Made by a program: the position numbers and the translations under genes. The notes beneath the pieces were generated by a model. It was not told the DNA's origin and did no database searches. It worked only from the letters and a program-made list of their open reading frames with translations. From positions 62,001 through 126,000 of the forward strand of contig NZ_JAFCJX010000020.1 of NCBI RefSeq assembly GCF_018130695.1: DNA of 64,000 bases, in the 5' to 3' direction. The stretch is from Bradyrhizobium jicamae. Its GTDB lineage: Bacteria; Pseudomonadota; Alphaproteobacteria; Rhizobiales; Xanthobacteraceae. Below, in pieces: positions 8,017 through 16,789 of the stretch (position 1 is its first letter; every line of letters starts with the position of its first letter).

Positions 8017-9684
8017 ATGGCGCTGACGCAAAGACTAGAGTTCCGCCAGTCGCAGTCGCTGGTCATGACGCCGCAGCTGATGCAGGCGATCAAGCTGCTG
8101 CAGCTGTCGAACCTGGACCTCTCGGCCTTCGTCGAGGAGGAGCTGGAACGCAACCCCCTGCTGGAGCGTGCGGCCGAAACCCCCGAGGCCCCGGTGGCCG
8201 GCGAGGCGGTCAGCGAACGCGCCGACTATGGCGACTCCGACGAGGGTGGCAGCTACGAGGCAGGCAGCTATGAGGGCGGCGGCGAGGCAGCCGACATGGC
8301 CGGCGGATCGGCCGGCGATGCCTTCGAGCCCGGCCAGGAGGAATGGCTGAACCGCGACCTCGGCAGCCGCACCGACATCGAGCAGACCCTTGATACCCGC
8401 CTCGACAACGTCTTCTCCGAAGAGCCGGCGGAAGCTGCCGCGCGCGCCGCGCAGGACGCGCCGCCTTCTGTCTATACGGAGTGGGGCGGCGGCGCCTCCA
8501 GCGACGACGAGTACAATCTGGAAGCCTTCGTCGCCGCCGAGCTGACGCTGTCAGATCATCTCGCCGAACAGCTGTCGGTCGCCTTCACGGGACCTGCCCA
8601 GCGCATGATCGGGCAGTATCTGATCGATCTCGTCGACGAGGCCGGCTATCTGCCGGCCGATCTCGGCCAGGCCGCGGAGCGCCTTGGCGCCTCACAGCAG
8701 TCGGTCGACGAGGTGCTCAGCGTTCTGCAGAAGTTCGATCCGCCCGGCGTCTGTGCGCGCAATTTGAGCGAATGCCTGGCGATCCAGCTGCGCGAGCTCA
8801 ACCGCTACGACCCGGCGATGCAGGCGCTGGTCGAGCATCTCGATCTCCTGGCCAAGCGCGACATCGCGTCCCTGCGCAAGCTGTGCGGCGTCGATGATGA
8901 AGACATCACCGACATGATCGCGGAGATCCGCCGGCTCGATCCGAAGCCGGGGCTGAAGTTCGGTTCGGCGCGGACGCAGACCATGGTGCCCGACGTCTAT
9001 GTGCGGCCGGGTCCCGACGGCGGCTGGCATGTCGAGCTCAACAGTGACACTCTGCCGCGCGTGCTGGTCAACCAGACCTATTACACCGAACTGTCGAAGA
9101 CGATCAGGAAGGACGGCGACAAGTCCTACTTCACCGATTGCCTGCAGAACGCGACCTGGCTGGTGCGCGCTCTCGACCAGCGCGCCCGCACCATCCTGAA
9201 AGTCGCCACCGAGATCGTGCGGCAGCAGGACGGCTTCTTCACCCATGGCGTCGCGCACTTGAGGCCGCTCAATCTGAAGGCGGTCGCCGACGCGATCCAG
9301 ATGCATGAATCCACGGTGTCGCGCGTCACCGCCAACAAATACATGGCGACCAATCGCGGCAGTTTTGAATTGAAGTACTTCTTCACCGCCTCGATCGCCT
9401 CGGCCGACGGCGGCGAGGCGCATTCGGCGGAAGCAGTGCGCCACCACATCAAGCAGCTGATCGACGCGGAAGCCCCGTCGGCGATCCTGTCCGACGACAC
9501 GATCGTGGAACGCTTGCGCGCTTCGGGCATTGATATTGCCCGGCGCACCGTCGCAAAGTACCGCGAAGCGATGCGCATCCCGTCGTCGGTGCAACGCCGG
9601 CGCGACAAACAGAGCATGCTCGGCAATGCCCTTTCCGCCCCCGCCGCGTCCACCGACCGATCTCGCGACACCGCCTCGGCCTAA
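8017..9684 (+). CDS. rpoN: RNA polymerase sigma-54 factor RpoN
   Basis: A 555-residue protein with all three sigma-54 regions. The Gln/Leu-rich region I that contacts activators is LTQRLEFRQSQSLVMTPQL at residues 3-21. An acidic region II spans about 60-150. Region III holds core-binding and DNA-binding parts ending in the RpoN box ARRTVAKYRE near residue 510. It directs nitrogen, C4-dicarboxylate and, in rhizobia, nif/fix transcription. It lies 90 bp after lptB, the order seen throughout the group, and is followed by hpf and ptsN. A short low-complexity tail follows the RpoN box. Confidence 0.96.
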   Translation: MALTQRLEFRQSQSLVMTPQLMQAIKLLQLSNLDLSAFVEEELERNPLLERAAETPEAPVAGEAVSERADYGDSDEGGSYEAGSYEGGGEAADMAGGSAGDAFEPGQEEWLNRDLGSRTDIEQTLDTRLDNVFSEEPAEAAARAAQDAPPSVYTEWGGGASSDDEYNLEAFVAAELTLSDHLAEQLSVAFTGPAQRMIGQYLIDLVDEAGYLPADLGQAAERLGASQQSVDEVLSVLQKFDPPGVCARNLSECLAIQLRELNRYDPAMQALVEHLDLLAKRDIASLRKLCGVDDEDITDMIAEIRRLDPKPGLKFGSARTQTMVPDVYVRPGPDGGWHVELNSDTLPRVLVNQTYYTELSKTIRKDGDKSYFTDCLQNATWLVRALDQRARTILKVATEIVRQQDGFFTHGVAHLRPLNLKAVADAIQMHESTVSRVTANKYMATNRGSFELKYFFTASIASADGGEAHSAEAVRHHIKQLIDAEAPSAILSDDTIVERLRASGIDIARRTVAKYREAMRIPSSVQRRRDKQSMLGNALSAPAASTDRSRDTASA

Positions 9685-9912
9685 CTCTTCCGGGCTGTCT
9701 TGCCGGATCAGGCGCTGATTGCGTTTGCGTCAATTCGCGATAGTCTCAATTCCCCCTGATGCGTGATCTCTGGCGTGGACATTCCGTTCCGGCAGACCAT
9801 GTTCTCCAAGGAGACCCGAGCGTGATCCGGACAACATGACTTCCCCTTCCGGACTGATCGCGCTCCAACAGCAACAAGAACAATCGAGGCACCACAGCAA
9901 TCGAGGCATCAA

Positions 9913-10512
9913 ATGACCCTTCGAATCTCGGGAAAGAGCATCAGCATCGGCGAGGCGCTTCGGGCGCGCGTCAGCGAGCGCACCGACGAGGTCTTGCGGA
10001 AGTATTTTGATGGCAATTATTCGGGTCACATCACGCTGAGCAAGGATGGCTTCGGCTTCCGAACCGATTGCGCCCTGCATCTGGATTCCGGCATCACGCT
10101 GGAAGCCGATTCGAACGCGACCGACGCCTATGCCAGCGCCGATGCGGCGCTCTTGATGATCGAGAAGCGCCTGCGCCGCTACAAAAGCCGGTTGAAGGAC
10201 CGCTCGGCGCGCAAGGCCTACGCGGCCTCCGCAGCACTGTCGGAGCTCAATGGCGTGCCGCTGGATGCGCCGAGCTACGTGATCGAGGCGCCGGAGAATG
10301 ACGACGAGGTCACCGAATACAGCCCCGTCATCATCGCCGAAGCGACGACGTCGCTGAAGCGGCTGTCGGTCAGCGAGGCCGTCATGGAACTGGATCTCTC
10401 CGGGGCCGCTTGCCTGGTATTCCAGCATGGCGGCAGCGGCCGGGTGAACATCATTTACCGCCGCGCGGACGGCCATGTCGGCTGGGTCGACCCGCCCACG
10501 GTTACCCCCTGA
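9913..10512 (+). CDS. hpf: long-form ribosome hibernation promoting factor
   Basis: A 199-residue protein: an N-terminal S30AE/HPF domain (residues 1-100, MTLRISGKSISIGEALRARV ... ADAALLMIEKRLRRYKSRLKD), a linker, and a C-terminal dimerisation domain (about 140-199, ending GRVNIIYRRADGHVGWVDPP). The long form joins two 70S ribosomes into inactive 100S particles in stationary phase. The gene follows rpoN by 228 bp and precedes ptsN, the standard neighbourhood. Confidence 0.93.
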   Translation: MTLRISGKSISIGEALRARVSERTDEVLRKYFDGNYSGHITLSKDGFGFRTDCALHLDSGITLEADSNATDAYASADAALLMIEKRLRRYKSRLKDRSARKAYAASAALSELNGVPLDAPSYVIEAPENDDEVTEYSPVIIAEATTSLKRLSVSEAVMELDLSGAACLVFQHGGSGRVNIIYRRADGHVGWVDPPTVTP

Positions 10513-10742
10513 GTTATCTGGGGGACGCCATTGACGCGGAAAGCTGGCCCTGCTTATGGTCCGCCGCCCTTAAGAATAGGGCGCGGAACAGGACTTGCAG
10601 GAGTTGGCACCGCAGATGCGTTGGAGTAGAAGCCCTGCGAACCGGGACCCGGGCTAAACCCCCCTCCCGCCTCGTCTTCTTGACGCCGCCGCTGTAACGC
10701 CTATTTCGCAACCTGACGGTTTCATTCACCTCGGAACGCCCC

Positions 10743-11204
10743 ATGCCGATTACCGATCTGGTCGCACCGGAGGCGATTCTCCCGGCATTGAAAGTCATCA
10801 GCAAGAAGCAGGCCCTGCAGGAACTCGCGTCCCGCGCCGCTGCGCTGACCGGCCAGAATGAACGGGCGATCTTCGAGGTGCTGCTGCAGCGGGAGAAGCT
10901 CGGCACAACGGCGGTCGGCTATGGCGTCGCGATTCCGCATGGCAAGCTGCCGAAACTGGAAAAGCTGTTCGGCTTCTTCGCGCGTCTCGAACGTCCGATC
11001 GATTTCGAGGCGATGGACGGCCAGCCGGTCGACCTGATCTTCCTGCTGCTCGCGCCCGAAGGCGCCGGCGCCGACCACCTGAAGGCACTGGCGCGCATCG
11101 CCCGCCTGCTGCGCGACGTCGATGTCGCCAAGAAGCTGCGCGCCTCGCGCGACGCCCAGGCGATCTATTCGGTGCTGGCGCTGCCGCCGGCCAGCGCGGC
11201 CTGA
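10743..11204 (+). CDS. ptsN: nitrogen PTS enzyme IIA (EIIANtr)
   Basis: A 153-residue PTS EIIA type-2 domain. The phosphorylated histidine is His66 in GVAIPHGKLP, within the expected TAVGYGVAIPHGK context. It receives phosphate from PEP through EINtr and NPr and acts as a regulatory protein for potassium, carbon and nitrogen balance, not for sugar uptake. Linkage to rpoN and hpf is classical. The ATG at 10743 gives the usual length. Confidence 0.95.
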   Translation: MPITDLVAPEAILPALKVISKKQALQELASRAAALTGQNERAIFEVLLQREKLGTTAVGYGVAIPHGKLPKLEKLFGFFARLERPIDFEAMDGQPVDLIFLLLAPEGAGADHLKALARIARLLRDVDVAKKLRASRDAQAIYSVLALPPASAA

Positions 11205-11568
11205 ACAGCAAGCACGTCCCGCGAATCATCACGACGGCATCGCGCTGTCGCGCCGAGCGGCATCGCTCTTCAGCGATGGAATTCTGTCCGTAGAATTCCG
11301 GAGAAAACGGTGCTCCGCAAAATCTCGTTACGAATTTTCGTTGTCGAGCCATCGGAATCATCGGGTTGAGGCTGGACAGTTCCAATCGCATCAGTTTGTA
11401 ATGGAACCGGCAGGGGACCTGCCTGAGGCTTCGCGCAAGTCATGAGGGATGACCGCGCGAAGATGGGAAACGAAGACCACTCATTTCGCTGCGCCGACCG
11501 GGGGGACGTCGCACGGGGAAATCCGCAAGGCACAGACGTCAAGCCGTTCACTGAGCCCTCAGCGCTCA
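11205..11568. other. 364-bp stretch without a supported gene
   Basis: Short frames exist on both strands but none shows recognisable similarity, a good ribosome site or family-like composition. It contains a patch with two GAATTC sites and lower GC than its neighbours, consistent with a rearranged boundary before the transposase-like HTH gene. Confidence 0.35.
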
Positions 11569-11712
11569 ATGCACGAGCTTGTGCTGTTGCTCACGCTGTT
11601 CGGGTTCGGCGTGATCGTCGAATACGCATGGCGTGCGCGGATTTCCCGAATGAGGCGTCAGGGGGCGGGGAGCACGTTGTGTGAAGAAGCATTCGTCGAT
11701 CAGCATCGGTGA
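11569..11712 (+). CDS. possible small membrane protein (47 aa)
   Basis: An ATG at 11569 opens a 47-residue frame starting MHELVLLLTLFGFGVIVEYA, a plausible single membrane helix followed by a basic segment (RARISRMRRQG). It overlaps the start of the next gene by 32 bp in another frame. No family is recognised and the ribosome site is weak, so this may be chance. Confidence 0.25.
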   Translation: MHELVLLLTLFGFGVIVEYAWRARISRMRRQGAGSTLCEEAFVDQHR

Positions 11713-12040
11713 AAAGCTTGCAACAGCCGAGGCGCTGGCGCAGCGCGGCGTTGCGCAAAAGGACATTTGCAAGCAGCTCGGCATCAGCGTGATGACGCTG
11801 CATCGCTGGCGCAAACGATCGTCAGCTTCAACCGGCATCGCGCAGAGCCTGCGGGTGGAGAATGATCGCCTCAGGAAGATCGCGATCGAGATCCTGCTTC
11901 GTATCCAGGCGATCGAAGAAGCCAGCGCAGAACTTCCGCGGCGGCGATCGCAGACTGCTGCTGCAGATTTAATCGCGCTGATGTCGCCCAAACATGCGGG
12001 CGCGTCTGCCGATCGCGTCGAGGACATGCCCGCGCTTTGA
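11681..12040 (+). CDS. transposase-OrfA-like helix-turn-helix protein (orphan)
   Basis: A 119-residue protein beginning with a GTG. Residues 12-46 (EKLATAEALAQRGVAQKDIC...LGISVMTLHRWRKR) form the HTH seen in IS3-type OrfA proteins, followed by a leucine-zipper-like stretch (LRVENDRLRKIAIEILLRIQ), also as in OrfA. No OrfB/integrase part and no insertion-sequence ends are visible nearby, so it is either an IS remnant or a domesticated DNA-binding protein. The last 40 residues are of unknown type. Confidence 0.6.
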   Translation: MKKHSSISIGEKLATAEALAQRGVAQKDICKQLGISVMTLHRWRKRSSASTGIAQSLRVENDRLRKIAIEILLRIQAIEEASAELPRRRSQTAAADLIALMSPKHAGASADRVEDMPAL

Positions 12041-12099
12041 GAATTCCCGTTGCGTGGCACGTATCACGCCACGCGGATGATCGCGTCAGCCGCCACGCC

Positions 12100-12759
12100 T
12101 CAGCAGATCGTCGGCAGCAGACGGCGGACTTCATCGAGCAATTCGGGGATCGCTCTCTCGTCGTCGGCGAGATGCCGCAGCAGCGCGCTCTGGAACAGGC
12201 CGTCGAACAACGCATAAAGCGCGGCCGGCGATGATGCCGGCTTCGTGCCGCCGAGTTCCGCATAGCGCGAGGCGATTCGCCAGATCATCGCTTCCAGGCT
12301 CTTGTCGATCTCGAGCACGTCCTTGCGAAACGCGGCCTCGAACATCGCCTGCGAGCGCAAATCGTACCAGAGCCGGTGCATGCGTGCTTCGTCCTGCAGC
12401 GTGGCTGCAAGCTTGGCGAGGAAACCGTTGGTCAACTCGTCGCGGCTTTGCGCAGTCGTGACCACCTCGTCGTAGCGCGTCACGCATTTGGCCTTGTAGT
12501 GGCGGACGCAGCAGCAGATCAGGTCGAGCTTGTCGCTGAAATAATAGTGAAACACGCCATGCGTGAATGCGGAGTTCTGCGCGATCTCGCGCAGGCTGGT
12601 GCGTGCGAAACCGAGTTCGCCGAGCGTTTCGAGCGCCGCCTCGGCAAGCTCGATCCGCCGTGCATTGAATTTCTCGTCGCGCAGCGCCTCGGTCGCCACT
12701 GCCACCCGCTGAGCCGCACCCGTCGCCTGCCGCGCCATTCCGTGCCTTCCCTTGCGCAC
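12100..12759 (-). CDS. TetR-family transcriptional repressor
   Basis: A 219-residue TetR protein. The HTH is at about residues 33-80 (RRIELAEAALETLGELGF...SLREIAQNSAFTHGVFHYYF, then SDKLDLI), followed by an all-helical ligand domain. M8 (MARQATG) is an alternative start. The gene is divergent from an SDR / saccharopine-dehydrogenase-like / acyl-CoA ligase group, and the space between contains two strong palindromes. The simplest reading is that it represses itself and that operon until a ligand, perhaps an acyl-CoA intermediate, releases it. Confidence 0.9.
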   Translation of the reverse strand: MRKGRHGMARQATGAAQRVAVATEALRDEKFNARRIELAEAALETLGELGFARTSLREIAQNSAFTHGVFHYYFSDKLDLICCCVRHYKAKCVTRYDEVVTTAQSRDELTNGFLAKLAATLQDEARMHRLWYDLRSQAMFEAAFRKDVLEIDKSLEAMIWRIASRYAELGGTKPASSPAALYALFDGLFQSALLRHLADDERAIPELLDEVRRLLPTIC

Positions 12760-12835
12760 CGGTCTTCGAGCGCCGGTGCGTCAACGATCTATACCGCGCC
12801 AGGCGCGGATCGCTCCATCTCCTCTCATCACGTCT

Positions 12836-12851
12836 TTTGACAGCTGTCAAA
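12836..12851. promoter_or_regulatory. palindromic operator 1 of the TetR-controlled divergent region
   Basis: A perfect 16-bp palindrome TTTGACAG/CTGTCAAA. It shares TTGACA...TGTCAA arms with the next site 22 bp downstream (centre to centre), i.e. two helical turns, so both would face the same side of the DNA. Confidence 0.75.
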
Positions 12852-12858
12852 TTCATCC

Positions 12859-12872
12859 TTGACAAGTGTCAA
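12859..12872. promoter_or_regulatory. palindromic operator 2 of the TetR-controlled divergent region
   Basis: TTGACA-AG-TGTCAA, the same arms as operator 1 with a two-base centre. A weaker third version (TTGGACAG...CGTCAA) lies near 12902-12916. The TTGACA arm may also serve as a -35 element, so a bound repressor would occlude the promoter. Confidence 0.7.
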
Positions 12873-13064
12873 GCTTCTGGCAGAGGCTCCGGCAACCAAT
12901 TTGGACAGTCGTCAAGATGTCCGTTCAGGAGGAAACGTTTCGCGGGCACGCCCATCGCGCCCGCCGATCTGGTTGTGGCTCGCACTTGCGATCGCGCCGC
13001 GCCGACGCATGCCCCGGCCACAGCCCCAAGCCCGCATTCATCAGCAGCAACGGAGGAGCACGTC

Positions 13065-13868
13065 ATGAGTGAGAAGAGCCTTGCAGGACGAAAAGCCCTG
13101 GTCACCGGTGGTGCCCGAGGGATCGGTGCCGCGATCGCGCAAGCGCTGGCGCGCGCCGGCGCCTCGATCATGATCGCCGACATCCTGGAGGAGGCCGGCA
13201 ACGCCACCGCGACGACAATCGCGAAGGAAGGCATCACGACCGGCTTCGCCCAGCTCGACGTCACCGACGATGCGCAATGGGAGCGGGCGGTGGCCAAGAC
13301 CGTCGGCACGCTCGGCGGCTACGACATCCTGATCAACAATGCCGGCATCGAGATCACCTCGCTGATCTCCGAGGTCAAGGCCGAGGACGCGCGGCGCATG
13401 TGCGACGTCAACATCGTCGGCACCGTGCTCGGCATGAAGCACGCCTTCCGCGCGATGCGGCCGGGCGGGCCGGCGGGCAAGGGCGGCGCGGTCGTCAATA
13501 TCGCCTCGGTCGCGGCGACGATCGCCTTCCCGGCCATCGCGGTCTATTCCGGCACCAAATCCGCGGTCGACCGTATGACGCGCATTGGCGCGATGGAAGC
13601 CGGCAAGCTCGGCTTCGGCGTGCGCGTCAACTGCATCTATCCGGGCCTGATCCCGACCGACATGGGCATGCAGCTCGCCAATGACATCGTCAAGGTCGGG
13701 CTCGCAGCCGACGTCAACGCGGCAGTCGGCTCGGTGGTCGAGCAGACCCCGCTCGGCCGTCTCGCCGAGGTCACCGACATCGGCAATGCCGCGGTGTTCC
13801 TGTGCTCGGAGGAAGCGCGCTTCATCACCGGTGTCGGCCTGCCAGTCGATGGCGGCATGGGCATGTGA
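13065..13868 (+). CDS. short-chain dehydrogenase/reductase (SDR)
   Basis: A 267-residue classical SDR: cofactor motif TGGARGIG at residues 14-21, NNAG at 91-94, and catalytic Asn116, Ser148, Tyr161 and Lys165 (YSGTK). It should oxidise or reduce a hydroxyl/keto group with NAD(P). A ribosome site CGGAGGAG lies seven bases before this ATG; the longer upstream frame crosses the operators and is not used. It leads the operon with the two following genes. The substrate is unknown, and coupling to a CoA ligase suggests an acid or steroid-like/aromatic catabolic route (inference). Confidence 0.92.
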   Translation: MSEKSLAGRKALVTGGARGIGAAIAQALARAGASIMIADILEEAGNATATTIAKEGITTGFAQLDVTDDAQWERAVAKTVGTLGGYDILINNAGIEITSLISEVKAEDARRMCDVNIVGTVLGMKHAFRAMRPGGPAGKGGAVVNIASVAATIAFPAIAVYSGTKSAVDRMTRIGAMEAGKLGFGVRVNCIYPGLIPTDMGMQLANDIVKVGLAADVNAAVGSVVEQTPLGRLAEVTDIGNAAVFLCSEEARFITGVGLPVDGGMGM

Positions 13869-13905
13869 GCAAAGAACCAGACAACGAACATTTCGGAGGA
13901 ACGCT

Positions 13906-15036
13906 ATGAGTGCGAAGAAGCCCGTCATCGTCTATGGCGCGTCCGGCTACACCGGCCGGCTGGTCTGCGAATATCTGCGTGAGTACAACATCCCCTTCGT
14001 CGCTGCCGGCCGCAGCGCCGAGAAACTCAACGCCGCGATGAAGGCGAACGTGGCCGGCATCGAGACCGCCGACTACGAGGTGGTCGAAGTGCCGCACACC
14101 GTGAGCGCGCTGACGGAGCTGTTCAGCGGCGCCTCGGTGGTGCTCAACACGGTGGGTCCCTTCGCCAAGTTCGGCGGCGAGGTGGTGCAGGCCTGCTGGG
14201 CGTCCCGATGCCATTACACAGACACGACCGGCGAGCAGGACTGGCTGATCACGCTCGAGCAGGAGTGGGGCACCAAGTTTGCCAATGCCGGCCTGCTGCT
14301 GTCGCCGGGCATCGCGCAGATGTACACCACCGGCGAGATCGCAGCGCAGCTGTGCCTGGAGACGCCCGGCCTCGACACGCTCGATATCGCCGTGTTCTGG
14401 GGCGGCAGCCCGACCATCGCATCGACGCAGACCATCCTGGTCAACGCCGCGATGGCCAAGGCCTACTATCTGGAGCAGAACAAATACGTCGAGCATCAGG
14501 CCGATGCCGGCCTCTACAACCTCGCCATCCCCGGCCAGCACGAGCTGGCGCTGGCGCTGCCCTGGGGCGGCACCTCGCACCCGGTGTGGTTCAAGCGCGA
14601 TCCGCGCGTGGCCAATGTGAAGGTGCTGGGCGGCGTGTTCAACCGCGCGCTGATGCTGGGCGTGCCGCAGATCGTCGCCGCAGCACTTGAGGCGACCAAG
14701 GACATGAAGCCTGACGAGCGCTACGTCGCGCTGGCGCAGACCGCGGCCGGCGTGATGAACACCATGCCGCCGCGCGAGAACCCGCGCGTCAACAAGTCGC
14801 TGGATTCGGTGCATGCCTCCGGTCCGCTGGGGCGCGCGCACTGTGTCATCAACGGCAACAGCAACTACAAGCAGACCGGCCTGCTGCAGGCCTATGCCGC
14901 TGCGCATCTGCTGCAGCAGCCGCCGAAGCGCGTGGGCTTCGCCTCCGGCTGCCAGGCGTTCGGCCATCACGAGCTGCTCGGGCAATTGCGCAGTTTTGGT
15001 CTCGTCAGCAAGCCGATCCTGACCGTGCACGATTAG
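13906..15036 (+). CDS. saccharopine dehydrogenase-like NAD(P)-binding oxidoreductase
   Basis: A 376-residue protein. The N-terminus VIVYGASGYTGRLVCEYL is the Rossmann pattern of the saccharopine dehydrogenase / trans-acting enoyl reductase group; the conserved TVGPFAKFGGEVVQAC and HYTDTTGEQDW segments follow. It has a CGGAGGAA ribosome site and starts 37 bp after the SDR. In this family many members act on lipid or polyketide intermediates rather than saccharopine; no lysine pathway gene is nearby. The precise reaction is unknown. Confidence 0.8.
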   Translation: MSAKKPVIVYGASGYTGRLVCEYLREYNIPFVAAGRSAEKLNAAMKANVAGIETADYEVVEVPHTVSALTELFSGASVVLNTVGPFAKFGGEVVQACWASRCHYTDTTGEQDWLITLEQEWGTKFANAGLLLSPGIAQMYTTGEIAAQLCLETPGLDTLDIAVFWGGSPTIASTQTILVNAAMAKAYYLEQNKYVEHQADAGLYNLAIPGQHELALALPWGGTSHPVWFKRDPRVANVKVLGGVFNRALMLGVPQIVAAALEATKDMKPDERYVALAQTAAGVMNTMPPRENPRVNKSLDSVHASGPLGRAHCVINGNSNYKQTGLLQAYAAAHLLQQPPKRVGFASGCQAFGHHELLGQLRSFGLVSKPILTVHD

Positions 15037-15062
15037 GAGCAGCTGCGACGGCGATCTTTCTT

Positions 15063-15185
15063 CACCTCTCCCCATCGGGGAGAGGTCGATTTGCGCAGCA
15101 AATCGGGTGAGGGGGCTCGGCTCCAACGAGGGACCGTAACCCCTCACCCGGCGCTGCCGCGCCGACCTCTCCCAAGGGAGAGGTG
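15063..15185. repeat. inverted pair of palindromic repeats (REP-like doublet), 'empty' form
   Basis: Left unit 15063-15114 (CACCTCTCCCC ... GGTGAGGGG) and right unit 15140-15185 (CCCCTCACCC ... GGGAGAGGTG) are inverted copies of one another, each with an internal hairpin, separated by only 25 bp. The same repeat in the same inverted arrangement frames a DUF559 nuclease gene at 35.9-36.3 kb. Confidence 0.85.
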
Positions 15186-15237
15186 AATCTACAACGCGCT
15201 CGACTCTAACCCGAACTCATCATGCTTGAGGGGATCC

Positions 15238-16776
15238 ATGCGCTTCATCGATTACCTCGACAAAGGCGCCTCGCTCGGCGCCGATGCGCCGTGCCTCACG
15301 ATGGATGGACGCGATCTCAGCTATCGCGAGGTTCAACAGCTGAGTTACCGGATCGCGCGCGGGATCGACCGATCGGGTATCGCTGCGGGTGAAAAGATCG
15401 CGATCCTGTCCGGCAACGATCCACTCGCATTCGCCTGTGTGTTCGGCATTTCGCGTGCTGCTGCTGTGTGGTGCCCGATCAATCCGCGCAATGAGGCGGC
15501 CGAGAACCGGTTCATCCTCGACCAGTTCGACTGCAGCCTGCTGCTGTTCCATTCGAGCTTCGCGCCGATGATCGCCGCGGCACGTTCAGAGCTGCCAAAA
15601 CTGCGCACGCTGGTCTGCCTCGATGCCGAGCTGCCGTTTGCGCCTTCATTCGAGCGCTGGCTCGCCGGTCTCACCGATGACCATTACCAGCGCGACACGA
15701 TCAACGATCTCGCGATGATCCCCGGCACCGGCGGCACCACCGGCAAGCCGAAGGGCGTCATGCTGTCGGGCCGCAACATCGAGACCATGACGGCGCTGAC
15801 CTTGATGGGTTACCCGTTCAAGGGCCGCCCGGTCTATCTCGCGCTGGCGCCGCTGACGCACGCGGCCGGCGTGCTGTGCTTTCCGATCATGGCGCTCGGC
15901 GGGCGCATCGTGATCATGCATCACCCCGATATCGGCGAGTTCCTCGACCTGATCGAGCGGTACCGCGTCACGCACACGTTCCTGCCGCCGACCGTGATCT
16001 ACATGCTGCTCGATCATCCCCGGCTCGATCGTAGCAGGCTCGGCTCGCTGCAATGCTTCTGGTACGGCGCGGCGCCGATCTCGGCATCGCGCCTCGCCGA
16101 GGCGCTGCAGCGGATCGGACCGATGGCGCAGCTGTTCGGCCAGACCGAGGCGCCGATGATGATCTCGATGATGGCGCCCGACGAGCACTACAATCCCGAC
16201 GGCACGATCGCGATGGAGCGGTTGTCCTCGGCGGGGCGGATCAGCCCGCTGGTCCAGGCCGGCATCATGGATGGCGACGGCCATTTGCTGCCGACGGGCG
16301 AGCGCGGCGAGATCGTGGTGCGCGGGTCGCTGGTGATGGACGGCTACTACAGGAATCCGCAAGCGACCGCCGAGGCATCTGCGCATGGCTGGCACCACAC
16401 TGGCGACATCGGCTACATTGACGCGGACGGCTACCTCTATATCGTCGACCGTGCCAAGGACATGATCATCACCGGCGGCTTCAACGTCTACTCGATCGAG
16501 GTCGAGAACGCGCTGCGGGCGCATGAGGCGGTGCAGGATTGCGCGGTGATCGGCCTGCCCGACGACAAATGGGGTGAGCGCATCGTCGCCGTCGTGCAGC
16601 CGCGCGCCGGCCAGCAGATCGACGCCGTGGCGCTCGCCGCCTTCGTCAAGGCGCAGATCGGCAGCGTCAAGACGCCGAAGCAGATCGAAGTCTGGGACGA
16701 CCTGCCGCGCTCGAAGGTCGGCAAGGTGCTGAAGCCGGACATTCGCGCGCGGTTGGCGGAGCAGTCGGGTAGCTGA
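15238..16776 (+). CDS. acyl-CoA synthetase (AMP-forming, class I adenylate-forming)
   Basis: A 512-residue ligase. The phosphate-binding loop GTGGTTGKPKGVML, YGAAPIS, the FGQTEAP motif, the hinge HTGDIGYIDADGYLYIVDR and the C-terminal catalytic lysine region PRSKVGKVLK are all present. It activates a carboxylic acid to an acyl-AMP and then to an acyl-CoA. The start at 15238 has GAGGGG just upstream. The gene follows the SDR and saccharopine-dehydrogenase-like gene after a palindromic repeat and probably belongs to the same TetR-controlled pathway. The acid is unknown; the family includes long-chain fatty acid and aromatic acid ligases. Confidence 0.9.
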   Translation: MRFIDYLDKGASLGADAPCLTMDGRDLSYREVQQLSYRIARGIDRSGIAAGEKIAILSGNDPLAFACVFGISRAAAVWCPINPRNEAAENRFILDQFDCSLLLFHSSFAPMIAAARSELPKLRTLVCLDAELPFAPSFERWLAGLTDDHYQRDTINDLAMIPGTGGTTGKPKGVMLSGRNIETMTALTLMGYPFKGRPVYLALAPLTHAAGVLCFPIMALGGRIVIMHHPDIGEFLDLIERYRVTHTFLPPTVIYMLLDHPRLDRSRLGSLQCFWYGAAPISASRLAEALQRIGPMAQLFGQTEAPMMISMMAPDEHYNPDGTIAMERLSSAGRISPLVQAGIMDGDGHLLPTGERGEIVVRGSLVMDGYYRNPQATAEASAHGWHHTGDIGYIDADGYLYIVDRAKDMIITGGFNVYSIEVENALRAHEAVQDCAVIGLPDDKWGERIVAVVQPRAGQQIDAVALAAFVKAQIGSVKTPKQIEVWDDLPRSKVGKVLKPDIRARLAEQSGS

Positions 16777-16789
16777 GGCATAGTCGCGC

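Noticed and set aside
12837..13064. Longer start of the SDR gene
   Set aside because: The extension crosses the palindromic operators, while the ATG at 13065 has a perfect ribosome site and gives the usual SDR start.
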